From Bacteroidetes bacterium 43-16 (lineage in GTDB: Bacteria > Bacteroidota > Bacteroidia > Chitinophagales > Chitinophagaceae), in NCBI GenBank assembly GCA_001897525.1, contig MKTB01000010.1, positions 338,794-402,793 on the forward strand: a stretch of DNA of 64,000 bases. Reading direction: 5' to 3'. Positions 7,643 to 17,940 of this stretch are shown here, in pieces. The translations under genes and the position numbers were made by a program. Numbering within the stretch: the first letter of the stretch is position 1; every line of letters begins with the position of its first letter. The notes under the pieces were generated by a model. That model searched no databases and was not told where the DNA came from. It was given only the letters and a program-made list of their open reading frames with translations.

Positions 7643-10600
7643 CTACATGAAATTTCTGTAATCGTATGTCTTTGCTTCGAACCTACTTAATAGCCATCCA
7701 ATACGAGCGATCTCATTTGATGTTTGGATTGTGGTTGGCAGCTTTGAATATAGATCAAAGCTATTCCAATTCATTTTGGTCAAACCTAGGATCTCCGTAG
7801 CAATCATCCCTATATTACTTGCACCATAGTGCTTTTTGATTTTCAGTGGTATAGGCACATTTTTGCCCCCCAGATAGAAACTCCGATTTTCTGTCCTCAC
7901 CGAAGGAACAATACCGTGCGTCCACAGTAGAGCTGTTGATGCATCTAACAGGAAACATGACCCTCTTGACAATGGAAAGTTGGTTGGTAATATATTCCCT
8001 TGATTGGCATATAGTGATAAAAACCGTGCTCCCTCTTCAAAATTAATTTCGATCAGATCAATCTGTTGAACACCAGATTTCTTTAAGCTGTTAACTATTC
8101 CTTTTATTTCATCGGGTCTAAAATGGGTGCGTTTGTGAACTACAACACGTTTTGGCACCTCACCCATTGTATTGAAGAATAGTTCACGAACAAGGGTTCC
8201 AAATTTATACGCATCCTGAAAAGATAAATATGGGTTATTCTGTTTATCGAAGTAACAATCCTCAACGCGAGAGAGGCGATACTTCAGCCCTTGTCCCATT
8301 GAATTATAAATGTGACTACATCCTAAAACAACCTTAGTTTTATCTTTGAGTTTTTTTACACTGTAACCGATACCAACGAAAGCAGTGTTAGATTCAAGTC
8401 CGTTCAAAACCCATGGTGTACGCTGCGCTTTAACATAAAATGACAAGGACAGCCACCAATTCACCTGACATACCAAAGGGTCTATTAACGTACTTTCTTG
8501 GATAAATTGAGTAGCTATCTGCTTTTGGGCTGCATATGCTTTTATGTAGTCGTGCAAGTCAAACGTTTCATGTTCATTATTGATGTCTGTGATAATATTT
8601 AAATCTGTAGGAATAAAGATTACCAGCACCAGTTTCTTATTAACTGCCTCAAGCTTATCGATAGCTTTCTTAATTTTGTCCGCGAAATCCTTCGCTGACT
8701 TCATTAAATCAGTGACTGGCAAAGTTATATTACTATCATTCCATAAATCACTATTGATATCCGGTATATTTAACGGTATACCATATGCATTCAAAAATCC
8801 AGGATAGTCAATTAAATATTCAGGATTAGATGCTCCTGAAGATTGCTCTCTATTAAGTCTAGAAAGAAAACTATACAATATATCCTTCTTGTTATCAGGG
8901 CAAATTATACCGAGATTTACCTCTGCATCAAATACGTTTCCATTGGACAGAAAGTCGTAAGGTCTATTATTTACCAGTCCTCTCATCGGATGAAAATCCT
9001 TCGTCACCGTCCCAGAATACTTATCTATAAATTCAAGATGCGGTTCATTATATTGAATACCATTATGAAGTATAGTTCTCTTATCAAAAGCCTGCGGTAA
9101 CTGAAGTGGGTAGCCACCAGATGCTTTTGAAAGCGAAACATGCATGGTGTTTGCACTTACAGAAAATTTAAATGCTGTACCCGAATTTAGTGGAAATTCA
9201 AACGAGACGTGTTTGCCTGTAGGAAACAAAATCGAACGCCAGCGATCAATCTGCTCACCAAGTCTAACATTTGGCTTTTCTTTATACAATCCATCATGAT
9301 AGGATTTTCCTACCTCAAACTTTAGCGACTTAGGAATTTCACTTTTTGATTCGATATAAAATGTAGGCTTTATACTGATATATGCGAACGGTTTGTCCGA
9401 ATTGATCTTATTATCAAAAAAGAGACTTAACTCAATAGCGTCATAGAGATGGTAACTAATTCCCGCTTTATTGAATGTATTTCCACTATCTGGAAGATAA
9501 ATTTTCTCAAAGCCATCTGATCGAAGGTTTCGCAATTGACAGAGAGAATCAATAATTGCTTTTAAGTACAGATTTCTGAAGACTGTACCTTCCTTAATTT
9601 CCTTATATGTTACTGGAGTTCTTTTGATTTCACCATTTAGTCTCCCGGTGAAAGCTTCTCTGATCTGAGATTGAATTCCGAAAGCATATATCATCTTCTT
9701 CAATGGTACCGCGACGATATTCTTTCCTCTTGTTATCTCTCTAATAGTAGCCCAAACCCTTTCCCCTTCGAGAAAAGGAGCGTCAAACTGAAAAACCTCA
9801 GTTGGCAAAGCTACAGGAAACAGATTGCTCTTTAAAAGAACATGTGGTTGTTTAGCTTCCATTGTAAAGGCAGTTTTTTCAACTTCGTCAACAGCAGCGC
9901 TCTGTAGTACTCCATTTACTTCCTGCACAAAATTTTGATTATGATCAAGGCAAGTTTTACAGGTATGAATAAGTGTTGTATCAAAACCTTCTGTAGGGAT
10001 ATAGAAGCCCCTTCTACCATGTTGCTCCAGATGGAGAACCAAATCTTGAATCTCATCATTAACGTTGTATCCAAACCCACACCAAAACAACATCCCGGCA
10101 CCAGGTTTGGAATAAGCTTTCTTCAATGCATCCATTAGAGATTTATCCCTACCGCTATATCCCATTACGATCAGATGCTTATCGTACAAGTGTTGTTCAA
10201 GAGCGGCAATGAAAGTATCATGTTGAGTATCCAACTCCGCACCAGTATTCTTCAAAGGGCCATATTTAAAATCACCATGCAGCGCCACAGTAAGAAGTTC
10301 ACTACTACTTACAGTACGATGTATTCTGTCTGTACTTTCCAGCGACACCGCAATCGGTGTTATGCCTGTTTGGTAAGCAGCCTTTTCTACCAACCCATCG
10401 AAATTTGTAGTAAATACAGACTTCACCATTCCATATTTGGCAAGCAAGCATAATAGTCTATATCCTAGATGAGGCTCACGATTTCTACAGATATTCTCAA
10501 AATATTTTCTTCGTGTATCATCAATAGGATAAGCTTTTAAAGCGTAAAACACATACTCGTCGGCGTCACCTTCTTTTGGATAGATGCCCTCGTTGTCCAA

Positions 10601-10831
10601 CCAACGCTGAATACTACGTTGGACAGTTTCCGATTTATACTCACTATATTGACTCGAAAGACTCGGATTTTTGGTAATGAATATATTTTTCTTCCATTCC
10701 CAAATACAGTCTGCAGCGGACTGAATACCAGAACTGATAGAAGCACCCGCACCAAGTAGAAAAACGTGCCCGGTATCCGTGTTTTCTTTTAAGGTTCTTA
10801 GAAAAGCATCATAAGGTAATTCCAAATTCAT
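7643..10831 (-). CDS. Single-chain SIR2-APAZ-prokaryotic Argonaute fusion protein
   Basis: The 1062-residue protein has three parts. Residues ~1-295 are a SIR2-family NADase-type domain, with LLGAGAS (25-31), TTNFD (141-145) and the catalytic-type ALHGD (183-187). About 345-590 resemble the APAZ domain found beside short Argonautes. From ~590 to the end is a MID-PIWI module with HPMRGL near its start and LTKMNWN near its C-terminus. The first and third catalytic PIWI Asp positions appear to be replaced (VGIGYSV and VHKRTHF), so it is probably a guide-directed sensor, not a nuclease. Known short SIR2-Argonaute systems deplete NAD+ on target recognition; that role is inferred here. It is the second gene of an operon, 22 bases after the helicase gene. 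Confidence 0.85.
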   Translation of the reverse strand: MNLELPYDAFLRTLKENTDTGHVFLLGAGASISSGIQSAADCIWEWKKNIFITKNPSLSSQYSEYKSETVQRSIQRWLDNEGIYPKEGDADEYVFYALKAYPIDDTRRKYFENICRNREPHLGYRLLCLLAKYGMVKSVFTTNFDGLVEKAAYQTGITPIAVSLESTDRIHRTVSSSELLTVALHGDFKYGPLKNTGAELDTQHDTFIAALEQHLYDKHLIVMGYSGRDKSLMDALKKAYSKPGAGMLFWCGFGYNVNDEIQDLVLHLEQHGRRGFYIPTEGFDTTLIHTCKTCLDHNQNFVQEVNGVLQSAAVDEVEKTAFTMEAKQPHVLLKSNLFPVALPTEVFQFDAPFLEGERVWATIREITRGKNIVAVPLKKMIYAFGIQSQIREAFTGRLNGEIKRTPVTYKEIKEGTVFRNLYLKAIIDSLCQLRNLRSDGFEKIYLPDSGNTFNKAGISYHLYDAIELSLFFDNKINSDKPFAYISIKPTFYIESKSEIPKSLKFEVGKSYHDGLYKEKPNVRLGEQIDRWRSILFPTGKHVSFEFPLNSGTAFKFSVSANTMHVSLSKASGGYPLQLPQAFDKRTILHNGIQYNEPHLEFIDKYSGTVTKDFHPMRGLVNNRPYDFLSNGNVFDAEVNLGIICPDNKKDILYSFLSRLNREQSSGASNPEYLIDYPGFLNAYGIPLNIPDINSDLWNDSNITLPVTDLMKSAKDFADKIKKAIDKLEAVNKKLVLVIFIPTDLNIITDINNEHETFDLHDYIKAYAAQKQIATQFIQESTLIDPLVCQVNWWLSLSFYVKAQRTPWVLNGLESNTAFVGIGYSVKKLKDKTKVVLGCSHIYNSMGQGLKYRLSRVEDCYFDKQNNPYLSFQDAYKFGTLVRELFFNTMGEVPKRVVVHKRTHFRPDEIKGIVNSLKKSGVQQIDLIEINFEEGARFLSLYANQGNILPTNFPLSRGSCFLLDASTALLWTHGIVPSVRTENRSFYLGGKNVPIPLKIKKHYGASNIGMIATEILGLTKMNWNSFDLYSKLPTTIQTSNEIARIGWLLSRFEAKTYDYRNFM

Positions 10832-10853
10832 AATTTAATTCAATTAAGGTTAA

Positions 10854-13800
10854 TTATTGTTTCATCTGTACATCAATAGCAATATCTTCAGAACGTATTT
10901 CATACTTCTTCTCAGGCCTTGAATAAACGTTAACAGATTGATGCGAAGTGGCAAAAGAATTGTCGTATATAAAAGTTTCGGAATTCAGCAGTACCCTCTC
11001 AATAAATTCCGATTCAAAAACAGCAGTTCTACCCGAAGCGTAAGTATGAGCTAGACGCTCAATTTTGTTTACGCGATAAAGATTCTCTACATCAACTGTT
11101 CTATCGTCAGGCATCAAAATAAACAAATAATCTCTTGCTCGGCTTATTGCAACATTTAAGATATTCTGTTTATTCAGAAACATATTAGGAGACCTACTAA
11201 TTTTGTATGGAGGATTAAATACCGTTATTATAGCATCACACTCATCTCCTTGAAATCCATGAATAGTCCCTATCAAAATCTCGGCCTTTTCATCGTCATT
11301 GTGTAATCTAGCCAAAACCTTTTCAATTAAAGTTGCCTGTGCCTTATATGGACATATTATCCCAATTCTAAAATTATCGCTATGTTTTGAACGGATCGCT
11401 TTCACTATCTGCAAAACAAACTCCACAGTAAACAATGCCGAATAAATATGATAGTTTGATTTATTTAGAGTATTAGGCTTGAATATGCTTTCAAACTTGT
11501 GAACTGGAAATTTTATAATATTTATATCTTTTAAATCTAATTCGGGGAGAACCAATTTTTTCTGGTCGGATAAATCTCTATGATGATTCAAGCTTCCATT
11601 GTAAGTGAATTGACTAAATACTTCACCGATTGTAGGCACACTTCGATACTGAGTAGACAAATTAACTACTTCAAAATTGTGCGGTACAGTAACCGGATTA
11701 ATGAACTTATTAAGATGCACCATCTCATAAATATTCAAATCTTTCCATTGTTCAATCTGTGTTATAGGCTGTATCTGGAAAGGATCACCTGCTATAATAA
11801 ACCTGGCGTCTCGTTTTTGATAGAGTATGTAAGCTATACTGGCAATATTTACCATTGATGCTTCATCAATGACGATATAGTCCCATTCCAAAAATTTAAG
11901 ATGCAGTCTTTCCTCCATTCCATCGGATTGAAAATAATCATACGCAAATCTCGCAACAGTAGTTATTGTAGTATTCTTGGGCTTAGTTCTGATGTCGAAG
12001 TTTCTATCCACGACAAGACCACTGGTATCTAAGTCTGGATCTGAAGTCAACCCAAACCGGAGTAGCCATCTGCAATATGAATCGTCGCCATCCATTTTAT
12101 CTATAATCCTTTGTGTCAGAACATCTGCTGCCTTGTTTGTAGGAGCAAGTACAAGGACTTTGAGATTGTGTTCCTTTCTCATTAATGGAATAATCTCGTT
12201 TGTTGCCAGATAAGTAGTTTTACCAGTTCCCGGTGGTCCAAAAATGAACTTTATATGTTCTGAGAGATTTTCCTGCAAATTGTATTCATCATCAAAATCC
12301 ATCTTATAAAAAGCGCTTCTCAACTCTTCCAAAATGAATACCGGATTCTTTATATCAATCACCGCACGAGTTATCTTTGTCAAATCAATGTTTGAGATGT
12401 CTGCAGATTTCTTCAGCTTAGCTCTCAGTGTATATTCTTTTAGATTTACGACTTCGATTGTTACAGCCCTAATCTCTTCTCCAATATATAAACGTAACTG
12501 AATATCTCCGATATCTTCAATAGATTGTGGTATGTACCTGTTAGGATGTTTTAGCACTAATATGCTGTCCGTATCCTTTTCTATCTCAACTTTTGAGAAT
12601 TGTATGGAAATCTGCTTTCCAGAGGAGCTGGACTCACTACTCTGCAGATATTCTAGTTCCAGCAATGCCTTAAACCAACCATAGGAATATACTTTTGAAC
12701 TGTTAGCCAACTCCGACAGTTTCTCTATTCTTGTTAGTTCTTCAACTTGTGCTTCAGCAAGCAGTTTAAGCTTTTCGATTTTTCGCTGCAAGTTTATGGA
12801 AGGCATTATATATTCATCCTGATCGACAACAATCTCTATCGCCGGTTCAGGTGTTTCAGAAAATGGTAAAATATCTTGATTATCGCTCTTCTGCTTTTCG
12901 TAATGATTCTTCTTTAATCCCTTATTAATACTGTTTAAGGTCTTTTGGTAATCAGACTCTGTTATTTGAATCCTATCTGATGGTGTCATCACAACAGGAC
13001 TAGGTCCCAAGCTCTTATTCCTAGTAGACATTTCTTCGATAAAAGCATTCAAATCATCGGGACTAATATTCTCTGCGATGATTTTTTTTCCCAGCTCGTA
13101 TGCCGTTCTTTGCTCATCGGTTAAAGATAAATCGGAGTCATTGTTAATTATTCCGAGAATATCGAATAGCACGTTTATGTTGAAATCATCTAAGTTATAA
13201 AAATCAGCAATTTCCTCTTTCGATATTCCATGAGGGCTCGCATAAATACCAGCTTTTGTTATCAACCAAGCTTCATTCCTCAATAAAGACATAGTTGAAG
13301 AAATGAATGTCCTTGTATGCCTATAAGATGCCCCCCTGGGCACGTAAGTAAACCGGCCCGCAAGCTTTTCCTTTACTATTGGATAAGATAACCCTTTAGT
13401 AAAATGAAGAAGAAAATCCCAAATAATTATTGAGGTTTCTTTAGTAATATTCGATATAGTATCGTATAGGCCTTCTAAAATCCTATCGTTGATAGATTGA
13501 TCAGATCCATATTTGTGTGAAATCAGAATTTTATCTAATCCAAACTCAGCTTTATTTTTTGCATTAACCTCTATTCCTCTGTAAAAAATTCTCGGAATAT
13601 GTGAGATTCCCAGGTCTTCGAAAAACTGTAAGGAGATATCACGTTTAACGCCATGTAGAAATTCAACATAGAAATCATGGTCTAAGAATTTGATACCAAC
13701 AGAATTAGAAAAATAACTAATCAACTGCGCTTCAGAAAAATAAACAGAACCCGGCCTTGAAAAAGATATGACTTTAGGATTTTTGTTTCCATGCGTAGCA

Positions 13801-15680
13801 ATAAATGGAATTTCCTTTAGCTTATTAATAAACTCCTTCTGCTGTCCTGACGAACACTCCTCATAATAATTCAGGAAAGAATCGAAATGTTGCAAAACTA
13901 ATTGTGAATTATCATAATCGAAAGCCCCCTTGTATTGAGGAATAATATCATTGAAAATCTCAGATTTAATGTCTGGCTTACCAATTCCTATAGCGTCAAA
14001 GAATGCCATCGCACCTTCATCTTCAATAAAAGGTTTGTAAATCACGTCATAACTTGATACTCTTTCCGTGGGTAAAAATATCTGTGGAGCGGTTAAGTCC
14101 TTGTTAAACGGCGTACATGCCTTTCTACTCTGATTCAAAAGTAGCGGTCGTTTGATAGCGATTTTTTCGACATCATTCCACAAATATTTATGATCAGCTA
14201 AATAAGCATAGAGCTTTAATAGCCACTGATCAGACTGCTTTTCTATAAAATCCGCGGTAAATCGTCTAATAAGTTTTTTGGCGTCAACTGTCTCGTTTAT
14301 AATTGAATTGACATATGAGTCCAATGCTTTATTACCCGCATTGATCTGCTTTTGACCTTTAGTGACAAATACCCAACCAGAGTCTGGATTTCCAAGAAGT
14401 TCACTTAATTGACTATCGTCAAACAATTCGGATAATTCCATATCAACAGCCCAATAAGCGTTCTCTTTCGCAAAAAACTTCCCATCCCTTCCCGGGAGAA
14501 TGGTATTATTCAGAAAAGTTTCATGAATTTCCTTATAAAAGGGTTGAAAAGAGATTTTTCCATTAATACTATTCTGAGAATAAGAAGTAGAGTCGTACGG
14601 AACCAAATCAAAAATTATGTCGGTAATTAAGCGGATACCCTTCCTAGCTCCAATCTCTTTGAGGATTAAGATTGATTCGCCAGCCAACTTCGCCAATAAG
14701 TCAACAAGTGTAACGTTCCATTTTTTACCGCTTTTAATCCCTTCACGGCTGTCGTTTAATAAAAACGGTGCGTGGATCATAAAACTAAGCTTTGTACTTT
14801 CTTTCGTTGGGAAAAAACAAAATGCATCGTAATGATATCCTGTTTCCAGTTGCATACCGTTATCAATAACATAAAAACCTGTGCTTATCCTAAACTTCGT
14901 GTTTGTACTATTTCTAGTAATTTCTTTTGTAAAAATCCAAATATCCTCTGCTTTTTCATCACCATCGTCAAAACTCTTAACTTCAAAAAGCTGAGCTATT
15001 GTACCATCAAACTGTAATGATTCTTTTTCTGACTTACTATATATTCCCTTGTTGCATTCGGAATTCCATTGGATACATTCCAAATTGCTTAAAAATAAAA
15101 TAGGTTGAAATAAGTTTTTGAGTTTCGATTCAATCTCATCATATGCCTCTTCAGCACTCTTCGACTTGTGATTAAAAGGAAAGAAAAATACAGTCTCTCC
15201 AGAATTCCGATTTTCGATAGCTGCATCGAGTTGAACTGGAACTATATAGTTCTCTAGCTTAAAAGTAAATGAATCATCGTAGATATGCGGTGTATCGCTA
15301 TAGGCAAACACAGCCTTGAACCCAATACCAAACTTCCCTATCTTCTGCTCATCGATTTTTGTTGAATTTCCAATGGAAGTTATCGCATTTATATGTCCCA
15401 ATTTCCCATCCTCTGAGTCTCGGTCTTCTTGTTCTGGATCAGAAATTGTAAACCTTACTGAACCATTGTGCTTAAACCATAAGCCATTCCTTCTTAGATC
15501 GAATTCAACCCAACTGGCTTTTGTATCATCGGCGTTTTGCAAAAGTTCATAAATAAAATGGGCAGAATCTGAATATTTTTTTATTGCAGTCTCCCAAATA
15601 CCGCGATAGGACTTCTTGAGCAAAACATTTACATCATTCTCCTTGATTTGCTTTAATACTGAAAAGTAATGTTGTTCCAT
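10854..15680 (-). CDS. Giant HSP90-like (sacsin-type) ATPase fused to an SF1 helicase
   Basis: The 1608-residue protein opens with a GHKL/HSP90-like ATPase module: YELLQNADD at 44-52 (N box) and GKFGIGFKAVF at 115-125. A long central part has no clear motifs, with a coiled segment near 960-1000. The last ~480 residues are an SF1 (UPF1/Dna2-like) helicase: Walker A FGPPGTGKTT near residue 1147, DEAS near 1272, then GDPFQIQPI, TQYRS, GTIHGFQGDECD and NVAISRARD. Such sacsin-helicase fusions occur in predicted bacterial conflict loci. It is the first gene of the leftward operon with the SIR2-Argonaute gene and may recognise or unwind the nucleic acid that the Argonaute senses (inference). Confidence 0.85.
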   Translation of the reverse strand: MEQHYFSVLKQIKENDVNVLLKKSYRGIWETAIKKYSDSAHFIYELLQNADDTKASWVEFDLRRNGLWFKHNGSVRFTISDPEQEDRDSEDGKLGHINAITSIGNSTKIDEQKIGKFGIGFKAVFAYSDTPHIYDDSFTFKLENYIVPVQLDAAIENRNSGETVFFFPFNHKSKSAEEAYDEIESKLKNLFQPILFLSNLECIQWNSECNKGIYSKSEKESLQFDGTIAQLFEVKSFDDGDEKAEDIWIFTKEITRNSTNTKFRISTGFYVIDNGMQLETGYHYDAFCFFPTKESTKLSFMIHAPFLLNDSREGIKSGKKWNVTLVDLLAKLAGESILILKEIGARKGIRLITDIIFDLVPYDSTSYSQNSINGKISFQPFYKEIHETFLNNTILPGRDGKFFAKENAYWAVDMELSELFDDSQLSELLGNPDSGWVFVTKGQKQINAGNKALDSYVNSIINETVDAKKLIRRFTADFIEKQSDQWLLKLYAYLADHKYLWNDVEKIAIKRPLLLNQSRKACTPFNKDLTAPQIFLPTERVSSYDVIYKPFIEDEGAMAFFDAIGIGKPDIKSEIFNDIIPQYKGAFDYDNSQLVLQHFDSFLNYYEECSSGQQKEFINKLKEIPFIATHGNKNPKVISFSRPGSVYFSEAQLISYFSNSVGIKFLDHDFYVEFLHGVKRDISLQFFEDLGISHIPRIFYRGIEVNAKNKAEFGLDKILISHKYGSDQSINDRILEGLYDTISNITKETSIIIWDFLLHFTKGLSYPIVKEKLAGRFTYVPRGASYRHTRTFISSTMSLLRNEAWLITKAGIYASPHGISKEEIADFYNLDDFNINVLFDILGIINNDSDLSLTDEQRTAYELGKKIIAENISPDDLNAFIEEMSTRNKSLGPSPVVMTPSDRIQITESDYQKTLNSINKGLKKNHYEKQKSDNQDILPFSETPEPAIEIVVDQDEYIMPSINLQRKIEKLKLLAEAQVEELTRIEKLSELANSSKVYSYGWFKALLELEYLQSSESSSSGKQISIQFSKVEIEKDTDSILVLKHPNRYIPQSIEDIGDIQLRLYIGEEIRAVTIEVVNLKEYTLRAKLKKSADISNIDLTKITRAVIDIKNPVFILEELRSAFYKMDFDDEYNLQENLSEHIKFIFGPPGTGKTTYLATNEIIPLMRKEHNLKVLVLAPTNKAADVLTQRIIDKMDGDDSYCRWLLRFGLTSDPDLDTSGLVVDRNFDIRTKPKNTTITTVARFAYDYFQSDGMEERLHLKFLEWDYIVIDEASMVNIASIAYILYQKRDARFIIAGDPFQIQPITQIEQWKDLNIYEMVHLNKFINPVTVPHNFEVVNLSTQYRSVPTIGEVFSQFTYNGSLNHHRDLSDQKKLVLPELDLKDINIIKFPVHKFESIFKPNTLNKSNYHIYSALFTVEFVLQIVKAIRSKHSDNFRIGIICPYKAQATLIEKVLARLHNDDEKAEILIGTIHGFQGDECDAIITVFNPPYKISRSPNMFLNKQNILNVAISRARDYLFILMPDDRTVDVENLYRVNKIERLAHTYASGRTAVFESEFIERVLLNSETFIYDNSFATSHQSVNVYSRPEKKYEIRSEDIAIDVQMKQ

Positions 15681-16413
15681 AATTTACGTTAAGATTATTA
15701 TCAATATATTTTAGTCAATGCTTAGTCTGTTTTATTTTCTTATGCCAAGCACAGACAACTATTAAAAGATGAAGTGGCATAAAACAATTAAAAACCTCTA
15801 TCACACCTAAGAAAAAAATCACAAATAGCTGATTTTCATTAAAAAACATCAACGCCAAAATCAAATTTAATGTTTTTTTGGAGCTAATTATATTTAGAAA
15901 AATAATTAACTCAATTATATAATTTAAGCAACAAAAGCTTACTTTTCATAGGGTTACTTACATATAACAAATATTCTACACTACTTAATTTACAACAAAA
16001 TTCGTTCATCTAGGAACGGTCTGGAACTATCTCTACAAGTCGTCATACGTAATCCAATTAATCCACGCTAATTTCTGGATAAGCTCCCAAATCGAGCAAA
16101 AAGCTCACATCTGCCACCCACCGGTACTCTACACTATTATTTTTTAGAAATATTCTCTTTTTCCTGGTAAAATTAGCCAGATTCCTCACCTCGGCATACA
16201 AACCATATGTATATCACCTGTATATCGCTCAAGCAGCGTATACAGGAGCAAAAGACAATCGTGCTTCCCATCGCAAGTAAATATTGAGCATCAAATCTGG
16301 GTAAATCCTCATCCTATCTTCCAATATTCCATTGATAACGCAGTGTCAATATACCCCTGCTATTGAAAGCATCTTTGCATTGTAAACAGATTAAACATCA
16401 AAAATATAATGCA
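15681..16413. other. Long non-coding divergent intergenic region
   Basis: About 730 bases separate the leftward helicase/Argonaute operon from the rightward tra block. The left half is very AT-rich, the right half less so. No gene was supported. It must hold both divergent promoters, but no clean TTG-N20-TAnnTTTG match was found; CATCTTTG at 16369-16376 is one base off the downstream box. The only strong structure is the hairpin at 16217-16246. Confidence 0.6.
16217..16246. repeat. Inverted repeat upstream of the tra block
   Basis: CCTGTATA plus CGCT (with one bulged T) pairs with AGCG plus TATACAGG around a five-base loop, giving a 12-bp stem. No T run follows, so it is unlikely to be a simple terminator. 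It may be a regulator-binding site or a folded leader of the tra transcript. Confidence 0.5.
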
Positions 16414-16848
16414 ATGCTTCAACAAATCACATGGACACAATTTCTAGTCGTACTGCTAACCATAACAGTACTGTACTATATCATCTACTTCATCAAATTC
16501 CACTGGCACCGGTGGATGGAGAAGTTCCATTCCAAGACCGAAGTGTATGAATCGGAACTATTCCAGGATAATACAGAAAAACAAGATAATGACAGCAGCG
16601 AGCTGGAAGAACTGGAGCTGCTTGTCAACAGCATAAAACAGGACATATTGGTAGAGGCAGGAACAGATGCAACAAAGGAATTCTTGTTAGAAAAGATTAC
16701 TGCAAAGGTTGCAAACTATGGCGGGTTACGCCTTCCTGCCTACCGGTATGCGCTGAATAATTTTATCATACAGCATGCGAAGACATTATGCGGGGTGGAG
16801 ATCGAGGAAGAGGTACTGGAGGATTTGTGGAAGAATCTGCCCCGCTAA
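16414..16848 (+). CDS. Small membrane-anchored protein at the start of the tra block
   Basis: Start set at the ATG at 16414 (MLQQITWTQF); an upstream TTG would add 17 unlikely residues. The 144-residue product has one hydrophobic segment (about residues 10-28, LVVLLTITVLYYIIYF) followed by a basic HWHRW stretch. A long acidic, helical cytoplasmic part follows, with DSSELEELELL. Its family is not recognised with confidence. Its place 27 bases before the next gene and ahead of traE suggests a transfer accessory protein similar in position to TraC/TraD of CTnDOT. Confidence 0.6.
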   Translation: MLQQITWTQFLVVLLTITVLYYIIYFIKFHWHRWMEKFHSKTEVYESELFQDNTEKQDNDSSELEELELLVNSIKQDILVEAGTDATKEFLLEKITAKVANYGGLRLPAYRYALNNFIIQHAKTLCGVEIEEEVLEDLWKNLPR

Positions 16849-16875
16849 TTTACTGACGACTTTTTATAACAACAG

Positions 16876-17925
16876 ATGAGGATATACTTAAACAGACTTT
16901 GGGCTATTGCAGCAATAGCCAGTCTACTGGGAATGGGATCATGCAACCGGAATTCAGAGCTTGGCATGATTGGATCGGAGTTAGACAAGAAAATGGTCGT
17001 ACAGGCCTATGAAGGAGTCAGCGTAAAACGCGATTGGATAGCCTTTAACGACATCAAATCCTTTGAGAATACCATGCGCAATCTGCATGCGATGGAAACG
17101 GAAGAAGTACGCCAGCGATGGGAAAAGGGTTTCAAGGGATATAGTTCCTGGAGAGCGAATTTACCGGAGGAGCTGTCAGAGGACAAAGATTCAGCGCCAC
17201 AGGTAGACATTCCTGATGCAGCCTTGACGATGGTACTGAATCAAGATGGGCGCATCCAGATTGCGGACACTATCTATCAGGTAGGCATGGACAAACAGGA
17301 TGCCGTGCTATATGCCATTCCTACAAGCCGTGAAGCAGAACTATTGAAAGGTCGTGAGCCGGGCTCAATATCAAACGTGATGATCCACCGGATCGGGCTT
17401 ACGCTCCAACCCTTCTTCCCGCGCTGGGATGATGGCGGCAAAGCCATTATCCCATCACCGGATACGGAGATATGTGACTTCCCGACAAGTCCACTGTTCC
17501 CCTGGTGGGGTCAGCGGGGAGGCCTGATCTATGCGGACAACAATAATACACAGCTACAGCAGGACAATGGACGGCAGGTTCGTATCGACTATCACCGCTG
17601 GCGTGTAGGATTTATCTTCTACTCTTCTGCCGGTATCCGTGTAAAGACCTACAAGCATACACGTCTTGGCGGTTGGATGTCGACTGTACAAATGAACCAT
17701 GTCAGCATGCAGGCATGCAGTAAAGGAAATGTGCTTATACCGGGATTTATACCGGTCCCTTATCATTGCCAAGTATCCGCATCAGCAAGTAATACGAACA
17801 AGCTGGAGCGAACCATCAAATGGGCCGCAGCACCGCTACATGTGGAGGTACTGCCGCAGAACTTCAATTTCCGATTCCACGTGAATTACCGCGGTCAGCA
17901 GATCAGCCGCTTCATCAAGGAATAG
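16876..17925 (+). CDS. Predicted lipoprotein of the conjugation block, unknown function
   Basis: The 349-residue product starts with a lipoprotein signal (LLGMGSC at about residues 18-24, then NRN). The mature protein has no recognised motif; it contains many Trp/Tyr residues (SPLFPWWGQRGGLIYA, DYHRWRVGFIFYSS) and looks mostly beta-stranded in its C-terminal half. It follows the small membrane protein by 27 bases and is separated from traE by a 278-base structured spacer. It could be an envelope component of the transfer machinery or an element-carried surface protein. Confidence 0.6.
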   Translation: MRIYLNRLWAIAAIASLLGMGSCNRNSELGMIGSELDKKMVVQAYEGVSVKRDWIAFNDIKSFENTMRNLHAMETEEVRQRWEKGFKGYSSWRANLPEELSEDKDSAPQVDIPDAALTMVLNQDGRIQIADTIYQVGMDKQDAVLYAIPTSREAELLKGREPGSISNVMIHRIGLTLQPFFPRWDDGGKAIIPSPDTEICDFPTSPLFPWWGQRGGLIYADNNNTQLQQDNGRQVRIDYHRWRVGFIFYSSAGIRVKTYKHTRLGGWMSTVQMNHVSMQACSKGNVLIPGFIPVPYHCQVSASASNTNKLERTIKWAAAPLHVEVLPQNFNFRFHVNYRGQQISRFIKE

Positions 17926-17940
17926 CCCATCAAGATATTA

